Below are positions 40,920 to 49,852 of a stretch of DNA of 64,000 nucleotides, piece after piece (positions within the stretch are counted from its first letter, which is position 1; each line of letters opens with the position of its first letter). The stretch spans positions 62,001-126,000 of the forward strand of contig CAUWNS010000003.1 of the NCBI GenBank assembly GCA_963560245.1, written 5' to 3'. The notes under the pieces are model-generated. The model searched no databases and was not told the DNA's origin. It worked only from the letters and a program-made list of their open reading frames with translations. This DNA is from Pseudoruminococcus_B sp937901805 (GTDB lineage: Bacteria; Bacillota; Clostridia; Oscillospirales; Ruminococcaceae). The position numbers were made by a program, and so were the translations under genes.

Positions 40920-41288
40920 TTATCCCTCCAGCGCGGTGACAACTGCCGCCGCATATTCTTCCGTGTGCGTCAGGCTGACGCTGAACGTGAGACGTCTTTG
41001 CTCCGCAATTTCTTTCGCCTTCCCTGTAAAAGAAAAATAAGGGGCGCCAAAACTGTCTCTGAGAACGGAAACTTCCGTGAATGCAAAACCTCTAATCCCC
41101 GTGCCCAATGCTTTTGAAAAAGCCTCTTTTGCACAAAAATTGGCAGCAATCGTCTGTACGGAAAACCTTTTTTCCCGGAACAGTTCCCGTTCTGCATCCG
41201 AAAACACCCTCGTCAAAAAACGAGGGTGCTCCAAGCTCTGCTGAATCCTTCTTATTTCTACCAAATCAATTCCCGATGTCAACCGCAT
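40920..41288 (-). CDS. acpS: holo-[acyl-carrier-protein] synthase
   Basis: 122 residues. Transfers phosphopantetheine from CoA to apo-ACP for fatty acid synthesis. Signature GIDLVEIRRIQ at 6-16 with the metal-binding Asp8, and FCAKEAFSKALGTGI with the second metal-binding Glu. The start is the ATG at 41286-41288 after AGGGAG; it overlaps the end of the upstream gene by 23 nt. Second in a four-gene unit with nnr. Confidence 0.95.
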   Translation of the reverse strand: MRLTSGIDLVEIRRIQQSLEHPRFLTRVFSDAERELFREKRFSVQTIAANFCAKEAFSKALGTGIRGFAFTEVSVLRDSFGAPYFSFTGKAKEIAEQRRLTFSVSLTHTEEYAAAVVTALEG

Positions 41289-41793
41289 TTCTAATCTCCC
41301 TGGGAAGGTAATTTTTGACTCCTGCAAAAATCCGTTCCGGCATATTCATGATAACCATGGTGCGGCCCTGCTCTCGATGGCGGAAAATAAGATAGCAGAC
41401 ATCCGGAGATTTTATGGAATCGCAGACAATCAGCTTCGTCTGAATATCCTCCGGCATATGGATATCCGGAGTGTATTTTCCGATTTTCTCAATGCTCTGC
41501 GCCTTAATTGTAATCAGGCGTTTGCGCTTGCGCTGTGCAACAATCTTATCGATATCGATTTCCCCGTTGGTCACGGCATATTCATATTCAATACTAAGGC
41601 CCGTAAAGACATACCATCCACCAAAAATAGCGGCACAGGCCGCAAAAACAGCCACCATGGACCATGCGCTGTCGGAAGGGACAGCAAAGACCAATGTCAA
41701 AGTGACCAATGCTGCTAAAATCAGCCCAATCCGTATCAGTACGTCCAGTACGGTGGTTTTTTTCTTAACCAGATGTTCGATAAAAATGTCCAT
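41266..41793 (-). CDS. DUF6106-like membrane-associated protein
   Basis: 175 residues. MDIFIEHLVKKK at the N-terminus and two membrane helices (VLIRIGLILAALVTLTLVFAVP, MVAVFAACAAIFGGWYVFTG) are followed by a beta-rich cytoplasmic domain like a bacterial PH domain (YEYAVTNGEIDIDKIVAQRKRKRLITIKAQSIEKIG). The match to DUF6106 is from memory of the N-terminal motif and is tentative. The start is the ATG at 41791-41793 with AAAGGAA upstream. First gene of the unit that continues with acpS. Confidence 0.75.
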   Translation of the reverse strand: MDIFIEHLVKKKTTVLDVLIRIGLILAALVTLTLVFAVPSDSAWSMVAVFAACAAIFGGWYVFTGLSIEYEYAVTNGEIDIDKIVAQRKRKRLITIKAQSIEKIGKYTPDIHMPEDIQTKLIVCDSIKSPDVCYLIFRHREQGRTMVIMNMPERIFAGVKNYLPREIRNAVDIGN

Positions 41794-41912
41794 ATGTTTC
41801 AACCATTCCTTTCTAAAAACGCCTCTGTGCGAGGGCAATCCCAGTACAATTTTTTTGACATCCGCCGATTTGTTTCAGGAATCCTAACAGAATTCCCATG
41901 CGGAGCGATTTC

Positions 41913-41942
41913 ATTATAGCATACTTCATTATGGGTTGACAA
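41913..41942 (-). promoter_or_regulatory. promoter of the DUF6106-acpS-nnr operon
   Basis: On minus, TTGTCA (41942-41937), 18 bp and TATAAT (41918-41913). Confidence 0.65.
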
Positions 41943-42019
41943 TTCTATCCCATTAGCACAATGTGAAGAATTTGTGAAGGATTCTTCTGGTAGATTTGCA
42001 CGAAAGCGAAATCATACTA

Positions 42020-42048
42020 TTGCAAAAAGCAGGATTTCGTGATATGTT
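42020..42048 (+). promoter_or_regulatory. pheST promoter
   Basis: TTGCAA (42020-42025), 17 bp, TATGTT (42043-42048); transcript start near 42055. Confidence 0.65.
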
Positions 42049-42054
42049 AACATT

Positions 42055-42342
42055 CGTATAGAATCAAACGCTTTGACCGAGAGAGTAACGTCTGTAAAAA
42101 CCCAACACCAGAGAGGGCTTTCCATCGGCTGAAAGAAAGCCCATCGGTTCCTTTTACAAATGTGAAGTTCACTCGTGAGCGGCGCTGCTGAACCTTTCGA
42201 CAGTAGGCGGCGACGGGCCGATGCCCCGTTACCCTGCATAATGAGTGTCCCGGATTGCCGGGGACTTAGGGTGGTACCGCGGAAGTAGTTTTCTGAAACT
42301 TTCGTCCCTTTGGCTGTATGCCGGAAGGACGAAAGTTTTTTA
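42055..42342 (+). promoter_or_regulatory. T-box riboswitch (tRNA-Phe) with terminator
   Basis: The conserved T-box AGGGTGGTACCGCG is at 42268-42281. A stem-I-like fold (about 42075-42235) contains the specifier UUC (42168-42170) in the segment GAAGUUCACUCG, which reads phenylalanine, in accord with the downstream genes. The intrinsic terminator follows: AACTTTCGTCC pairs with GGACGAAAGTT plus a T-run (42297-42341). Uncharged tRNA-Phe should favour the antiterminator and expression. Confidence 0.93.
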
Positions 42343-42392
42343 TTTTGTAACCACTGTCCACTCCACAGAACTTTTATTTTGAGGTGAATACC

Positions 42393-43412
42393 ATGAAAAC
42401 CGCACTGGAAAACATCAAATCCTCTGCACTGTCCGCACTGGAAGATGTGCAGGATTTAAAGGAACTGGACGCCCTGCGCGTAAAATTCCTGGGAAAAAAA
42501 GGGGAACTGACCGCTATTTTAAAACAGATGGGCTCCCTGTCCGCAGAAGAACGCCCAGTCATCGGTCAGATGGCAAATGAAGTCCGCTCTGCGATAGAAC
42601 AGAGTGTTGCCCAGAATGTCGATCGCCTGAAAAAAGAGGCCCTGCAAACCAAATTAAAAGAGGAAACCCTGGACGTTACTATGCCGGGCAGACATCATGA
42701 ACTTGGAAAGCAGCATCCAATCAACATTGTCCTCGATGAAATCAAGGAAATCTTTCTGGGAATGGGGTTCGATCTTGCCCAGGGTCCGGAAGTAGAATAT
42801 GATTACTACAACTTTGAAGCACTGAACATCCCGAAAGACCATCCGGCAAGGGATACCCAGGACACTTTTTATATTAACGACGATATCGTTCTTCGCACCC
42901 AGACTTCCAGTGTGCAAATCCATGTTATGGAAAATCAGAAACCCCCTATCCGGATTCTGGCTCCGGGGCGTGTCTACCGTTCTGACGCGGTAGACGCCAC
43001 CCACTCCCCCCTGTTCCATCAGATAGAGGGACTTGTGGTTGACAAAGGCGTAACCATGGCGGATTTGAAAGGAACTCTGGAAACCGTTGCAAAGCGCCTA
43101 TACGGAGAAGATGTACAAGTCCGCTTCCGTCCACACCATTTCCCGTTTACAGAACCTTCTGCGGAAATGGATATTATGTGCTTCCATTGTCATGGAGAAG
43201 GCTGCCGCCTGTGCAAAGGCGAAGGCTGGATTGAAATTCTTGGCTGCGGAATGGTACATCCAAAAGTTCTGAAAACCTGTGGAATCGATCCGGAGGTCTA
43301 TTCCGGATTTGCTTTTGGCATGGGCCTTGAGCGCATCGTCATGAGACGTTTTAATATTGACGACCTCAGACTGCTGGTTGACAACGACCTGCGGTTCCTG
43401 GATCAGTTTTAA
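42393..43412 (+). CDS. pheS: phenylalanine-tRNA ligase alpha subunit
   Basis: 339 residues. Catalytic subunit of the alpha2beta2 synthetase. The N-terminal coiled-coil (about 1-85) is followed by the class II core: motif 2 region APGRVYRSDAVDATHSPLFHQIEGLVVDKG, then RFRPHHFPFTEPSAEMD and motif 3 GFAFGMGLERIVMRRF. An insertion carries four Cys (MCFHCHGEGCRLCKG), a zinc-site-like element also seen in other clostridial PheS. The start is the ATG at 42393, 6 nt after GAGGTG; a GTG at 42384 lies within the ribosome site. First gene after the T-box. Confidence 0.96.
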   Translation: MKTALENIKSSALSALEDVQDLKELDALRVKFLGKKGELTAILKQMGSLSAEERPVIGQMANEVRSAIEQSVAQNVDRLKKEALQTKLKEETLDVTMPGRHHELGKQHPINIVLDEIKEIFLGMGFDLAQGPEVEYDYYNFEALNIPKDHPARDTQDTFYINDDIVLRTQTSSVQIHVMENQKPPIRILAPGRVYRSDAVDATHSPLFHQIEGLVVDKGVTMADLKGTLETVAKRLYGEDVQVRFRPHHFPFTEPSAEMDIMCFHCHGEGCRLCKGEGWIEILGCGMVHPKVLKTCGIDPEVYSGFAFGMGLERIVMRRFNIDDLRLLVDNDLRFLDQF

Positions 43413-43427
43413 TGGGAGGGTATCACC

Positions 43428-45809
43428 ATGAATCTATCAATGAAATGGCTGGCTGACTATACGAAAATTGAAACCACGCCAAAAGAATTCTCTGATAAAA
43501 TGACCATGTCCGGCTCCAAGGTAGAAGGATATGAAATCGAAGGCGAAGAAATTCAAAAGGTTGTCGTCGGCAAAATCCTCTCCATTGAACCGCATCCCAA
43601 CGCCGATAAGCTCGTCGTCTGCATGGTTGACGTTGGAACAGGCGAACCGCTTCAAATTTGTACAGGGGCCACCAACTTGAAGGCCGGAGACTATGTCCCG
43701 GTTGCCCTGGACGGCTCTACCCTGCCGGGCGGTAAAAAAATCCGCAAGGGAAAACTCCGCGGGATGGAGAGCAGCGGCATGCTCTGCTCCCTCTCCGAAT
43801 TGAACCTGACCGTCCATGATTTTCCAAACGGGATTGAAGACGGTATCTATGTACTGGAAGAAGAGGCTCCGCTCGGGCAGGATATCCGCGAAACACTGGG
43901 TCTTAATGATGTTTCCGTGGAATTTGAAATCACTTCCAACCGTCCGGACTGTCTGTCTGTAATCGGCTTGGCACGGGAGGCCGCTGCAACCTATGGTACA
44001 GAACTGATGCTGCATGAGCCTCAGGTTCAGGAATCTACAGAAGATGATATCCACAATTACCTGAGTGTTACTGTGGAAAATCCGGAGCTCTGCCCGCATT
44101 ACATTGCCAGAGTTGTCAAAAATATCAAAATTGAACCATCCCCCCGCTGGATGCGGGAACGGCTGCGCGCCAGCGGCGTGCGCCCGATCAACAATATCGT
44201 CGATATCACAAACTATGTCATGCTCGAATACGGCCAACCCATGCACGCGTTTGATTTGAAATACATGAAGGGCGGCAAAATTATTGTCCGCAACGCCAAG
44301 GACGGCGAGTCTATTACTACTCTGGACGGGGAAAACAGAACTCTCTCCCCTGAAATGCTGGTCATTGCAGATGAAGAAAAACCCTCCGCAGTTGCCGGCG
44401 TCATGGGCGGAGAATACAGCGGGATTATGGATGACACCAATACGATTGTCTTTGAATCCGCCTGCTTCAACGGCCCTGCCGTCCGCCGGACCGCACAGAA
44501 ACTCGGCATGCGCACGGAAAGTTCCGGACGTTATGAGAAAGGGCTTGATCACAACACGACACTCCCCGCAGTTATGCGAGCCTGCGAACTGGTGCAGATG
44601 CTTGGCGCAGGGGAAGTCGTCAGCGGCGTCATCGACGTCAACAATGCAAATACTCAGCCTGTCGTTCTGAAACTGGAAACCGAATGGATCAACCATTTTC
44701 TCGATATCCACCTCACCCGGGATGAAATGGCGGCTATCCTTACGAAAATCGGTTTCATTGTGGATGAACAGGATAACATCCATGTTCCCTCTTTCCGTTC
44801 GGATATTGAGCATAAAGCGGATATCGCGGAGGAAATCGCCCGTTTTTACGGCTATAACAAGATCCCGGTTACGCAAATCCGTGGAAGCGCAGAAGGGCAT
44901 TTGACAAAAGCACAGAAATTTGAGCGGAAAGTCAACCAGACCATGGTCGCGCTCGGCTGTTATGAGATTATGACATACTCTTTCATCAGCCCGAAATATT
45001 ACGACAAAATCGCCATGCCTGCAGAAGACAAACGCCGTCAGTCTGTTACCATCCGCAACCCGCTCGGCGAAGATACCAGTATTATGCGCACAACCATGAT
45101 CCCGTCCATGTTGGAAACCCTCTCGAAAAACTACAACAACCGCAATGCTGCTGCAAAAATGTTTGAAATCGGCAATATTTATCTGTCTCAAGGCGAAGGA
45201 AAACTCCCAGTGGAGGAACCGACGCTTGCAATCGGCATCTATGGGGACAATGCAGATTTCTTTACTTTAAAGGGAATCGTCGAGCAGCTGCTCGCCGCAT
45301 GCGGTGTGGACGACGTGCAATATTCGGCGCAGAAGGAAAATCCCACCTTCCATCCGGGCAGATGTGCCGATATTTCTGTTAAGGAGAATTCCCTTGGCAT
45401 GATGGGTGAGATTCACCCCGTTGTTTTGGAAAACTATTCCATTGGCACAAAGGCTTATGTCGCAGTTTTAGATCTTCCGTCCATGATGGAACACGCCAAT
45501 ATGGAGAAGCAATATACACCGCTTCCAAAATACCCGGCGACTTCCCGCGATCTGGCACTACTCTGCGATGAGGAACTCCCAGTCGGAGAAATTGAAAAGA
45601 CTATCCGCGGGGCTGTCAAAAATCACCTGGAAAGCGTCAATCTGTTCGACGTATACCGCGGAGCCCAGGTCGGAGAAGGCAAAAAAAGCGTCGCCTATAC
45701 AATTACCATGCGTTCTGCCGACAGCACTCTGACAGACGAAGAGGCAGATGGAGCTGTGAAAAAGATTTTAAAGGCACTGGAAAAAATCGGAGTCAGTCTG
45801 CGCGCATAA
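43428..45809 (+). CDS. pheT: phenylalanine-tRNA ligase beta subunit
   Basis: 793 residues. Includes the N-terminal EMAP-like tRNA-binding domain (about 40-150, VVVGKILSIEPHPNADKLVVCMVDVG), B3/B4 editing domain (about 210-385), B5 domain (DNA-binding-like), a catalytic-core-like domain and a C-terminal ferredoxin-fold anticodon-binding domain (KYPATSRDLALLCDEELPVGEIEKTIRG). GGGAGG precedes the ATG, 15 nt after pheS. Encoded with pheS under T-box control. Confidence 0.96.
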   Translation: MNLSMKWLADYTKIETTPKEFSDKMTMSGSKVEGYEIEGEEIQKVVVGKILSIEPHPNADKLVVCMVDVGTGEPLQICTGATNLKAGDYVPVALDGSTLPGGKKIRKGKLRGMESSGMLCSLSELNLTVHDFPNGIEDGIYVLEEEAPLGQDIRETLGLNDVSVEFEITSNRPDCLSVIGLAREAAATYGTELMLHEPQVQESTEDDIHNYLSVTVENPELCPHYIARVVKNIKIEPSPRWMRERLRASGVRPINNIVDITNYVMLEYGQPMHAFDLKYMKGGKIIVRNAKDGESITTLDGENRTLSPEMLVIADEEKPSAVAGVMGGEYSGIMDDTNTIVFESACFNGPAVRRTAQKLGMRTESSGRYEKGLDHNTTLPAVMRACELVQMLGAGEVVSGVIDVNNANTQPVVLKLETEWINHFLDIHLTRDEMAAILTKIGFIVDEQDNIHVPSFRSDIEHKADIAEEIARFYGYNKIPVTQIRGSAEGHLTKAQKFERKVNQTMVALGCYEIMTYSFISPKYYDKIAMPAEDKRRQSVTIRNPLGEDTSIMRTTMIPSMLETLSKNYNNRNAAAKMFEIGNIYLSQGEGKLPVEEPTLAIGIYGDNADFFTLKGIVEQLLAACGVDDVQYSAQKENPTFHPGRCADISVKENSLGMMGEIHPVVLENYSIGTKAYVAVLDLPSMMEHANMEKQYTPLPKYPATSRDLALLCDEELPVGEIEKTIRGAVKNHLESVNLFDVYRGAQVGEGKKSVAYTITMRSADSTLTDEEADGAVKKILKALEKIGVSLRA

Positions 45810-45820
45810 GCGGATTTTTC

Positions 45821-45849
45821 TTGCTTTCATATGTGAAATGGTGTATGAT
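45821..45849 (+). promoter_or_regulatory. ireB promoter
   Basis: TTGCTT (45821-45826), 17 bp, TATGAT (45844-45849). Confidence 0.7.
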
Positions 45850-45890
45850 TAAGAATACATCGGCACATAATTCAATAAGGGGTGAAATGT

Positions 45891-46136
45891 ATGCACGAAC
45901 CGACTATGACGTTTAAACTCCACGAAGATAAAGAAAGCGAAATGAAGCAGATTCTGACGGCTGTGTATGATGCGCTGACAGAAAAAGGATACAACCCTAT
46001 TAACCAAATTGTCGGCTATATCCTTTCTGAGGACCCCACATACATCACGACCCATAAAAATGCCCGCAGCTTAATTCGTAGAATCGACCGTGACGAATTG
46101 CTTCAGGCACTGGTAAAATCTTATCTGCAAGCGTAA
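45891..46136 (+). CDS. IreB family regulatory phosphoprotein
   Basis: 81 residues, UPF0297/IreB family. HEPTMTFKLHEDKESEMKQILTAVYDALTEKGYNPINQIVGYILSEDPTYITTHKNARSLIRRIDRDELL spans nearly the whole family pattern. In Enterococcus IreB is the small substrate of the PASTA kinase IreK and lowers cephalosporin resistance. The conserved Thr residues near the N-terminus (Thr5, Thr7) are the likely phosphosites here (inference). The start is the ATG at 45891 after AAGGGGTGA. Own promoter and terminator; no kinase nearby. Confidence 0.92.
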   Translation: MHEPTMTFKLHEDKESEMKQILTAVYDALTEKGYNPINQIVGYILSEDPTYITTHKNARSLIRRIDRDELLQALVKSYLQA

Positions 46137-46160
46137 TACCTATCTTTCTTTCCGTTTTCT

Positions 46161-46204
46161 CCCTAAGCGGCCAGGCAATTTTCTGTCTGACCGCTTAGGT
46201 TTTC
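46161..46204 (+). terminator. terminator after ireB
   Basis: CCTAAGCGG pairs with CCGCTTAGG with an interrupted inner stem, then TTTTC. Confidence 0.75.
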
Positions 46205-46220
46205 TTCATGGTTTTTTCAT

Positions 46221-46249
46221 TTTACTTTATCTGGTTTTTATGGTATAAT
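46221..46249 (+). promoter_or_regulatory. promoter of the 46.3-kb unknown gene
   Basis: TTTACT (46221-46226), 17 bp, TATAAT (46244-46249). Confidence 0.75.
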
Positions 46250-46304
46250 AATCAATACAGCCTCAAAATGATTCATTCGATACAAAAAAGGAGGTCAAGC
46301 AGAT

Positions 46305-46625
46305 ATGGCGGAAAAGAAAACTGAAAAAAAACTGCCGTTTCCCATGTATAAGGGAAAGCCCCTTGTCCGCAGCGGAAACACCCTATACTATGGCGACATG
46401 TCTGATGAATACGTCATCATGATGCAAATTCTCTCCACTAAAGACTTCGACGGAGAACAAATTGCGGATAAAGTACAAGTTCAGTTAATGCTGACTGATC
46501 CGGAAGTGCGCCCCAAAAAACGTATTGTAAAAAAGAGTGAGCAAGACGGTTTATACAACGCAATGGATATCTCTTCTATTTGGTTGGCAAGAGCTTTGAA
46601 AGCAAAAGATTCTTCCGAAAATTAG
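46305..46625 (+). CDS. small protein of unknown function
   Basis: 106 residues, charged at both ends. The middle reads as an alternating strand/helix domain: GKPLVRSGNTLYYGDMSDEYVIMMQILSTKDFDGEQIADKVQVQLMLTD. No motif is recognised. AGGAGG with good spacing before the ATG, a consensus-like promoter and a strong terminator show a real monocistronic gene. Similar short proteins occur in Oscillospirales genomes as hypotheticals, but I cannot name a family. Confidence 0.82.
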   Translation: MAEKKTEKKLPFPMYKGKPLVRSGNTLYYGDMSDEYVIMMQILSTKDFDGEQIADKVQVQLMLTDPEVRPKKRIVKKSEQDGLYNAMDISSIWLARALKAKDSSEN

Positions 46626-46662
46626 AAAAATCCCCGCACAGCATTTGTGCGGGGATTTTTAG
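46626..46662 (+). terminator. terminator after the 46.3-kb gene
   Basis: AAATCCCCGCACA pairs with TGTGCGGGGATTT, then TT. Confidence 0.88.
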
Positions 46663-46690
46663 CGTCCATCTGTTTATCCTGCATACTTTC

Positions 46691-46728
46691 CAAAAAGAGG
46701 CCGGCTTATAAGCCGGCCTCTTTTTGCT
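46691..46728. terminator. bidirectional terminator before vanY
   Basis: A perfect 17-bp inverted repeat, AAAAAGAGGCCGGCTTA and its complement. On minus it ends the VanY transcript. Confidence 0.85.
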
Positions 46729-46759
46729 TTTCCATATATTGATCGAGAACATGAAAATA

Positions 46760-47635
46760 TTATTGCACATAATGTCCGGTGATTACCAGATTCCCCATAT
46801 TATCCTCAGAAACAACCACATCAGAAAGTGTTGCCGGCAGGGAAAGTGTCTCCCCTTCCGGCTGGCGCGTAATCAAGTACTCCCCGCTTATATAATACTT
46901 CCCTACTGGAAGATGTTCATAATATTCCTCCAGACACCAGTTTTTATGATATAAAATTTGTGCATGCGGTTTCCCCACATAACGGATATGCCAAGGTTCA
47001 TAGGAAATTCCGGTTTTCGAAGTTTTAAACTGAGGATAGCGAATGATAAAGCCATGTTTCCATCCCTCGGCGGAAATATATTTCGCTGCCTGAGATTTTA
47101 AAAATCCTGGACCCGCCAAACCAGACACATAGACATCCATTGCAAGCCCAGTTTCATGCTCGCTTGCCCCAGGCTGCGCAGAGGTTTCACTTCCCTCCTG
47201 TGCAAAAACCTCTTCCTGCTCCTGTCTGGAACGATAGGAATTGTTGACATAGAGCTGTTCTCCCGTTTCATTCAACACTGCCCTGCTCAGTTGGGAGTAG
47301 GGCTCCAGTACACAGGAATTCATCAACAATCCGGAATCTTTATATTCTTCTAAAGAATAGGAATTTTCTTCAGCCGGATGTTCCGCGTTGACCAGGACCA
47401 ACGACTGCTCTATTCGGACGTCTCCCCTGTTCAGGAAATCCTCTGTACGGACAGGCTGTAAATCGGTATGGGAAAAGGAAATTTCCCGGAACTCCACCTG
47501 ACGAAAAGGAATGGAAAACTGCTGCGTCAGGATGAATCTCCAATCATAACGAATGCAAAAAATACCTGTACCAAAAATCAATACTGCTGCAAGAACACAA
47601 AACAGAATTTTTTTACCCATTTTCCTTTTCTTCAT
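46760..47635 (-). CDS. VanY-type D-alanyl-D-alanine carboxypeptidase
   Basis: 291 residues with an N-terminal membrane anchor (about 8-27, ILFCVLAAVLIFGTGIFCIRYDW) and an extracytoplasmic zinc peptidase domain of the M15B family. The zinc and catalytic residues are visible: Ser-Glu-His-x-x-Gly-x-Ala-x-Asp (about 165-173), HGFIIRYP and Glu-Pro-Trp-His-Ile (near 224). It trims the terminal D-Ala of peptidoglycan stem peptides. It has a C-terminal extension of about 50 residues of unknown role. No van cluster is next to it, so a general cell wall function is more likely than resistance. Confidence 0.9.
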   Translation of the reverse strand: MKKRKMGKKILFCVLAAVLIFGTGIFCIRYDWRFILTQQFSIPFRQVEFREISFSHTDLQPVRTEDFLNRGDVRIEQSLVLVNAEHPAEENSYSLEEYKDSGLLMNSCVLEPYSQLSRAVLNETGEQLYVNNSYRSRQEQEEVFAQEGSETSAQPGASEHETGLAMDVYVSGLAGPGFLKSQAAKYISAEGWKHGFIIRYPQFKTSKTGISYEPWHIRYVGKPHAQILYHKNWCLEEYYEHLPVGKYYISGEYLITRQPEGETLSLPATLSDVVVSEDNMGNLVITGHYVQ

Positions 47636-47940
47636 AAATCACTTTCCTTTCAAAGTATAATCAAACCGTCAGGAAAACACCGAAATTCCACTCCATTGAT
47701 GGATTGCAGAAGGTCTTACTACACACTGGAATGATTCATGGAAACACAAAAAATACAAAACTTTACATTTATCCCACAACCTGTAAAAGATTATTCACAT
47801 CACATCATCTAAAAAGTCTTGTCCACTGATTGGAAATCCCTTTGTTTAAACAGTAAGACAGGTTCCCCCAACGTAAAACGGACGGGGAAACTCATACATA
47901 TGAAATGCAAAAAATTCTATTCTAAGTTGCAGAACAATCT
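47636..47940. other. intergenic region between vanY and MATE 2
   Basis: About 305 bp, AT-rich, between two minus-strand genes. It contains the 3' side of the second MATE gene and should hold the vanY promoter, but I find no strong match. No gene is seen. Confidence 0.5.
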
Positions 47941-49287
47941 CTATTCCCGGGTGACGTTGCGAATCCAACGATTGGAGCGCAAACGCAGGAAAGCGATAAT
48001 CACTTTGATAAACTGATCGATTCTGGTACATAAAAAGACAATCGGTGCAGGAAGATTCATCCAAAACGCTGCAATTGCCGACAAAGGAAGCACTATAAGC
48101 CAACCGCAGATCAAATCAACAAGAACCACAAAGTTTCCATCCCCTGCCCCGCGGTTAATTCCAACGAAACAGGTCGCCGCATAAGCAGTCGCCCATATGG
48201 TGACAGCTCCAAAAACCATGAACTGCTCTGCAACTTCCTTGGTTGCGTCAGTGACATTGTAAAAGGAGACTGCAACGCCACGGATAAGATATACAAACAG
48301 TGCTGCAACAAACCCAAAACAGAAAAACAAGACTTGCAGGGTATTGGAATACTTTCTGGCAAGCTGGTAATTTCCAGCGCCCACCGTTTTTCCAATAATG
48401 ACGCAGGCGCCTGCACCAAGACCCCAGATAAAAATCATAGCCAGTTCCAGCACAACATCCGTCATGCTGTTTGCAGAAACTGCCTGAGATCCAAGGTGCC
48501 CCATAATCCCTGCTTTGAAATTTCCGACAAGACCCCATAATAAATCCCCGATAATAATAGGAACGCCGTATTTACCAAAGTCTTTCCACAGATCAAAGTC
48601 ACTGCGCAAAATATCCCTCGGCTGAAAAGCAACCCGTTTTTCAAAACAAAAAACATAGATAAGTACGACCAGAAATTCCACGACGCGGGTAATCAGAGTG
48701 GATAAACCTGCTCCATTGACTCCCATGCGCGGGGCGCCGAATTTTCCAAAAATGAACACATAGTTCATAGATAGATTGACAAAGAACGAACAAATGGATA
48801 CTACCAGCGCAATTTTGACAACTTCCACTCCGCGCAGCATAGAAAGAAGCGTAGTTGACACAGACATCGTCAAATAGGAAAAACAGACAATCCGCAAATA
48901 ACCTGCTCCTGCTTCCACAATCGCCTGCTCATTCGTGAACAGGGAAAGGACAAACTGTGGAAAACAAATACAGACAAGCGTAACGAAAGCGGAAAAGGTG
49001 AGGCAAACTTTCAACCCAATTGCAAATACAGTACGAATACGCTCCATATCATGTTTACCCCAATACTGGGAAATCAGTACTGCGGTACCTCCAGAGACAC
49101 CGCCGATAAATTTCCCGACAATGAAGCTGACCTGGTTTGCCAGCGCTACCCCGGAAAGCGCCACTTCCCCCAATTTCCCTACCATAACGGTATCGGACAT
49201 ATTCAATCCGAAAGAAATCAGGTTTTGAAAAGCAACTGGAAGCGCAATGAGCAAAAGGGATTTATAAAAACTCTTGTCTCTGACCAT
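47941..49287 (-). CDS. MATE family efflux transporter (second)
   Basis: 448 residues, twelve predicted helices. SLLLIALPVAFQNLISFGLNMSDTVMVGKLGEVALSGVALANQ is the N-lobe start typical of the NorM/DinF-related branch. The second lobe begins GVPIIIGDLLWGLVGNFKAGIMG. Exports cationic drugs or toxins by Na+/H+ antiport, as known for the family. The start is the ATG at 49285-49287, with AAAGGGGGAA upstream; the longer in-frame reading overlaps the promoter (49325-49353). No regulator is adjacent. Confidence 0.9.
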   Translation of the reverse strand: MVRDKSFYKSLLLIALPVAFQNLISFGLNMSDTVMVGKLGEVALSGVALANQVSFIVGKFIGGVSGGTAVLISQYWGKHDMERIRTVFAIGLKVCLTFSAFVTLVCICFPQFVLSLFTNEQAIVEAGAGYLRIVCFSYLTMSVSTTLLSMLRGVEVVKIALVVSICSFFVNLSMNYVFIFGKFGAPRMGVNGAGLSTLITRVVEFLVVLIYVFCFEKRVAFQPRDILRSDFDLWKDFGKYGVPIIIGDLLWGLVGNFKAGIMGHLGSQAVSANSMTDVVLELAMIFIWGLGAGACVIIGKTVGAGNYQLARKYSNTLQVLFFCFGFVAALFVYLIRGVAVSFYNVTDATKEVAEQFMVFGAVTIWATAYAATCFVGINRGAGDGNFVVLVDLICGWLIVLPLSAIAAFWMNLPAPIVFLCTRIDQFIKVIIAFLRLRSNRWIRNVTRE

Positions 49288-49324
49288 TGTATTTCCCCCT
49301 TTATGGAAAACCTTTACTACTTTT

Positions 49325-49353
49325 ATTGTAGCCAGAGTATAAACAATCTGCAA
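49325..49353 (-). promoter_or_regulatory. promoter of MATE 2
   Basis: On minus, TTGCAG (49353-49348), 17 bp and TACAAT (49330-49325). Confidence 0.7.
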
Positions 49354-49796
49354 GCGATCCGACAACAATTTTTATATCAAAAATTCAGAAATCATTAACT
49401 ACATTATCGATATTTTAGATAATATGATTGTATAAAACTAGGATGATTGAATAGAATCCCCTCCTCAGATTTTTGCTTTTGGGAATAACCTGATCATAGA
49501 GTTCTTACAAACCAATCTATGCTGAAAAAGATTAGATTTTATACCTGTTTGATAACACGGCACAACAATGGTTTGAGAATCAATGCCAAGCGATGCTTTC
49601 TAGAAGATATTCTCCGTTGCATTACAGAAAATTTAATGGTTGTAGGATTTACAATAGCGGAATATCTTCCTTTTGATGAATATAAACTACATAAGTTATT
49701 CTGAAAATCAATATATTTACAGAGTAATGTCATTCACCCATTGAATTTGTCGTTTGCAAACCGACAAGATGAACCGTTCCATAGCAGTCGTGCAAA
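49354..49796. other. AT-rich intergenic region
   Basis: About 440 bp. A 61-codon plus-strand frame (49519-49704) lacks a ribosome site and any family resemblance and is not called. Lower GC than the flanks suggests decayed or acquired sequence. Confidence 0.45.
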
Positions 49797-49837
49797 GAGA
49801 AAGCCCTGCGCCGGCAAACCGGCATAGGGCTTTCTCT
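49797..49837 (-). terminator. terminator of the NERD gene
   Basis: On minus, GAAAGCCCT-GCCGG pairs with CCGGC-AGGGCTTTC, then TCTTT. Confidence 0.8.
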
Positions 49838-49852
49838 TTAAAATTTCAAAAT

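Noticed and set aside
43437..45191. 584-codon minus-strand open frame opposite pheT
   Set aside because: Shadow of pheT; no start context and no recognisable domains.
49519..49704. 61-codon plus-strand frame in an AT-rich gap
   Set aside because: No ribosome site, promoter or family resemblance.
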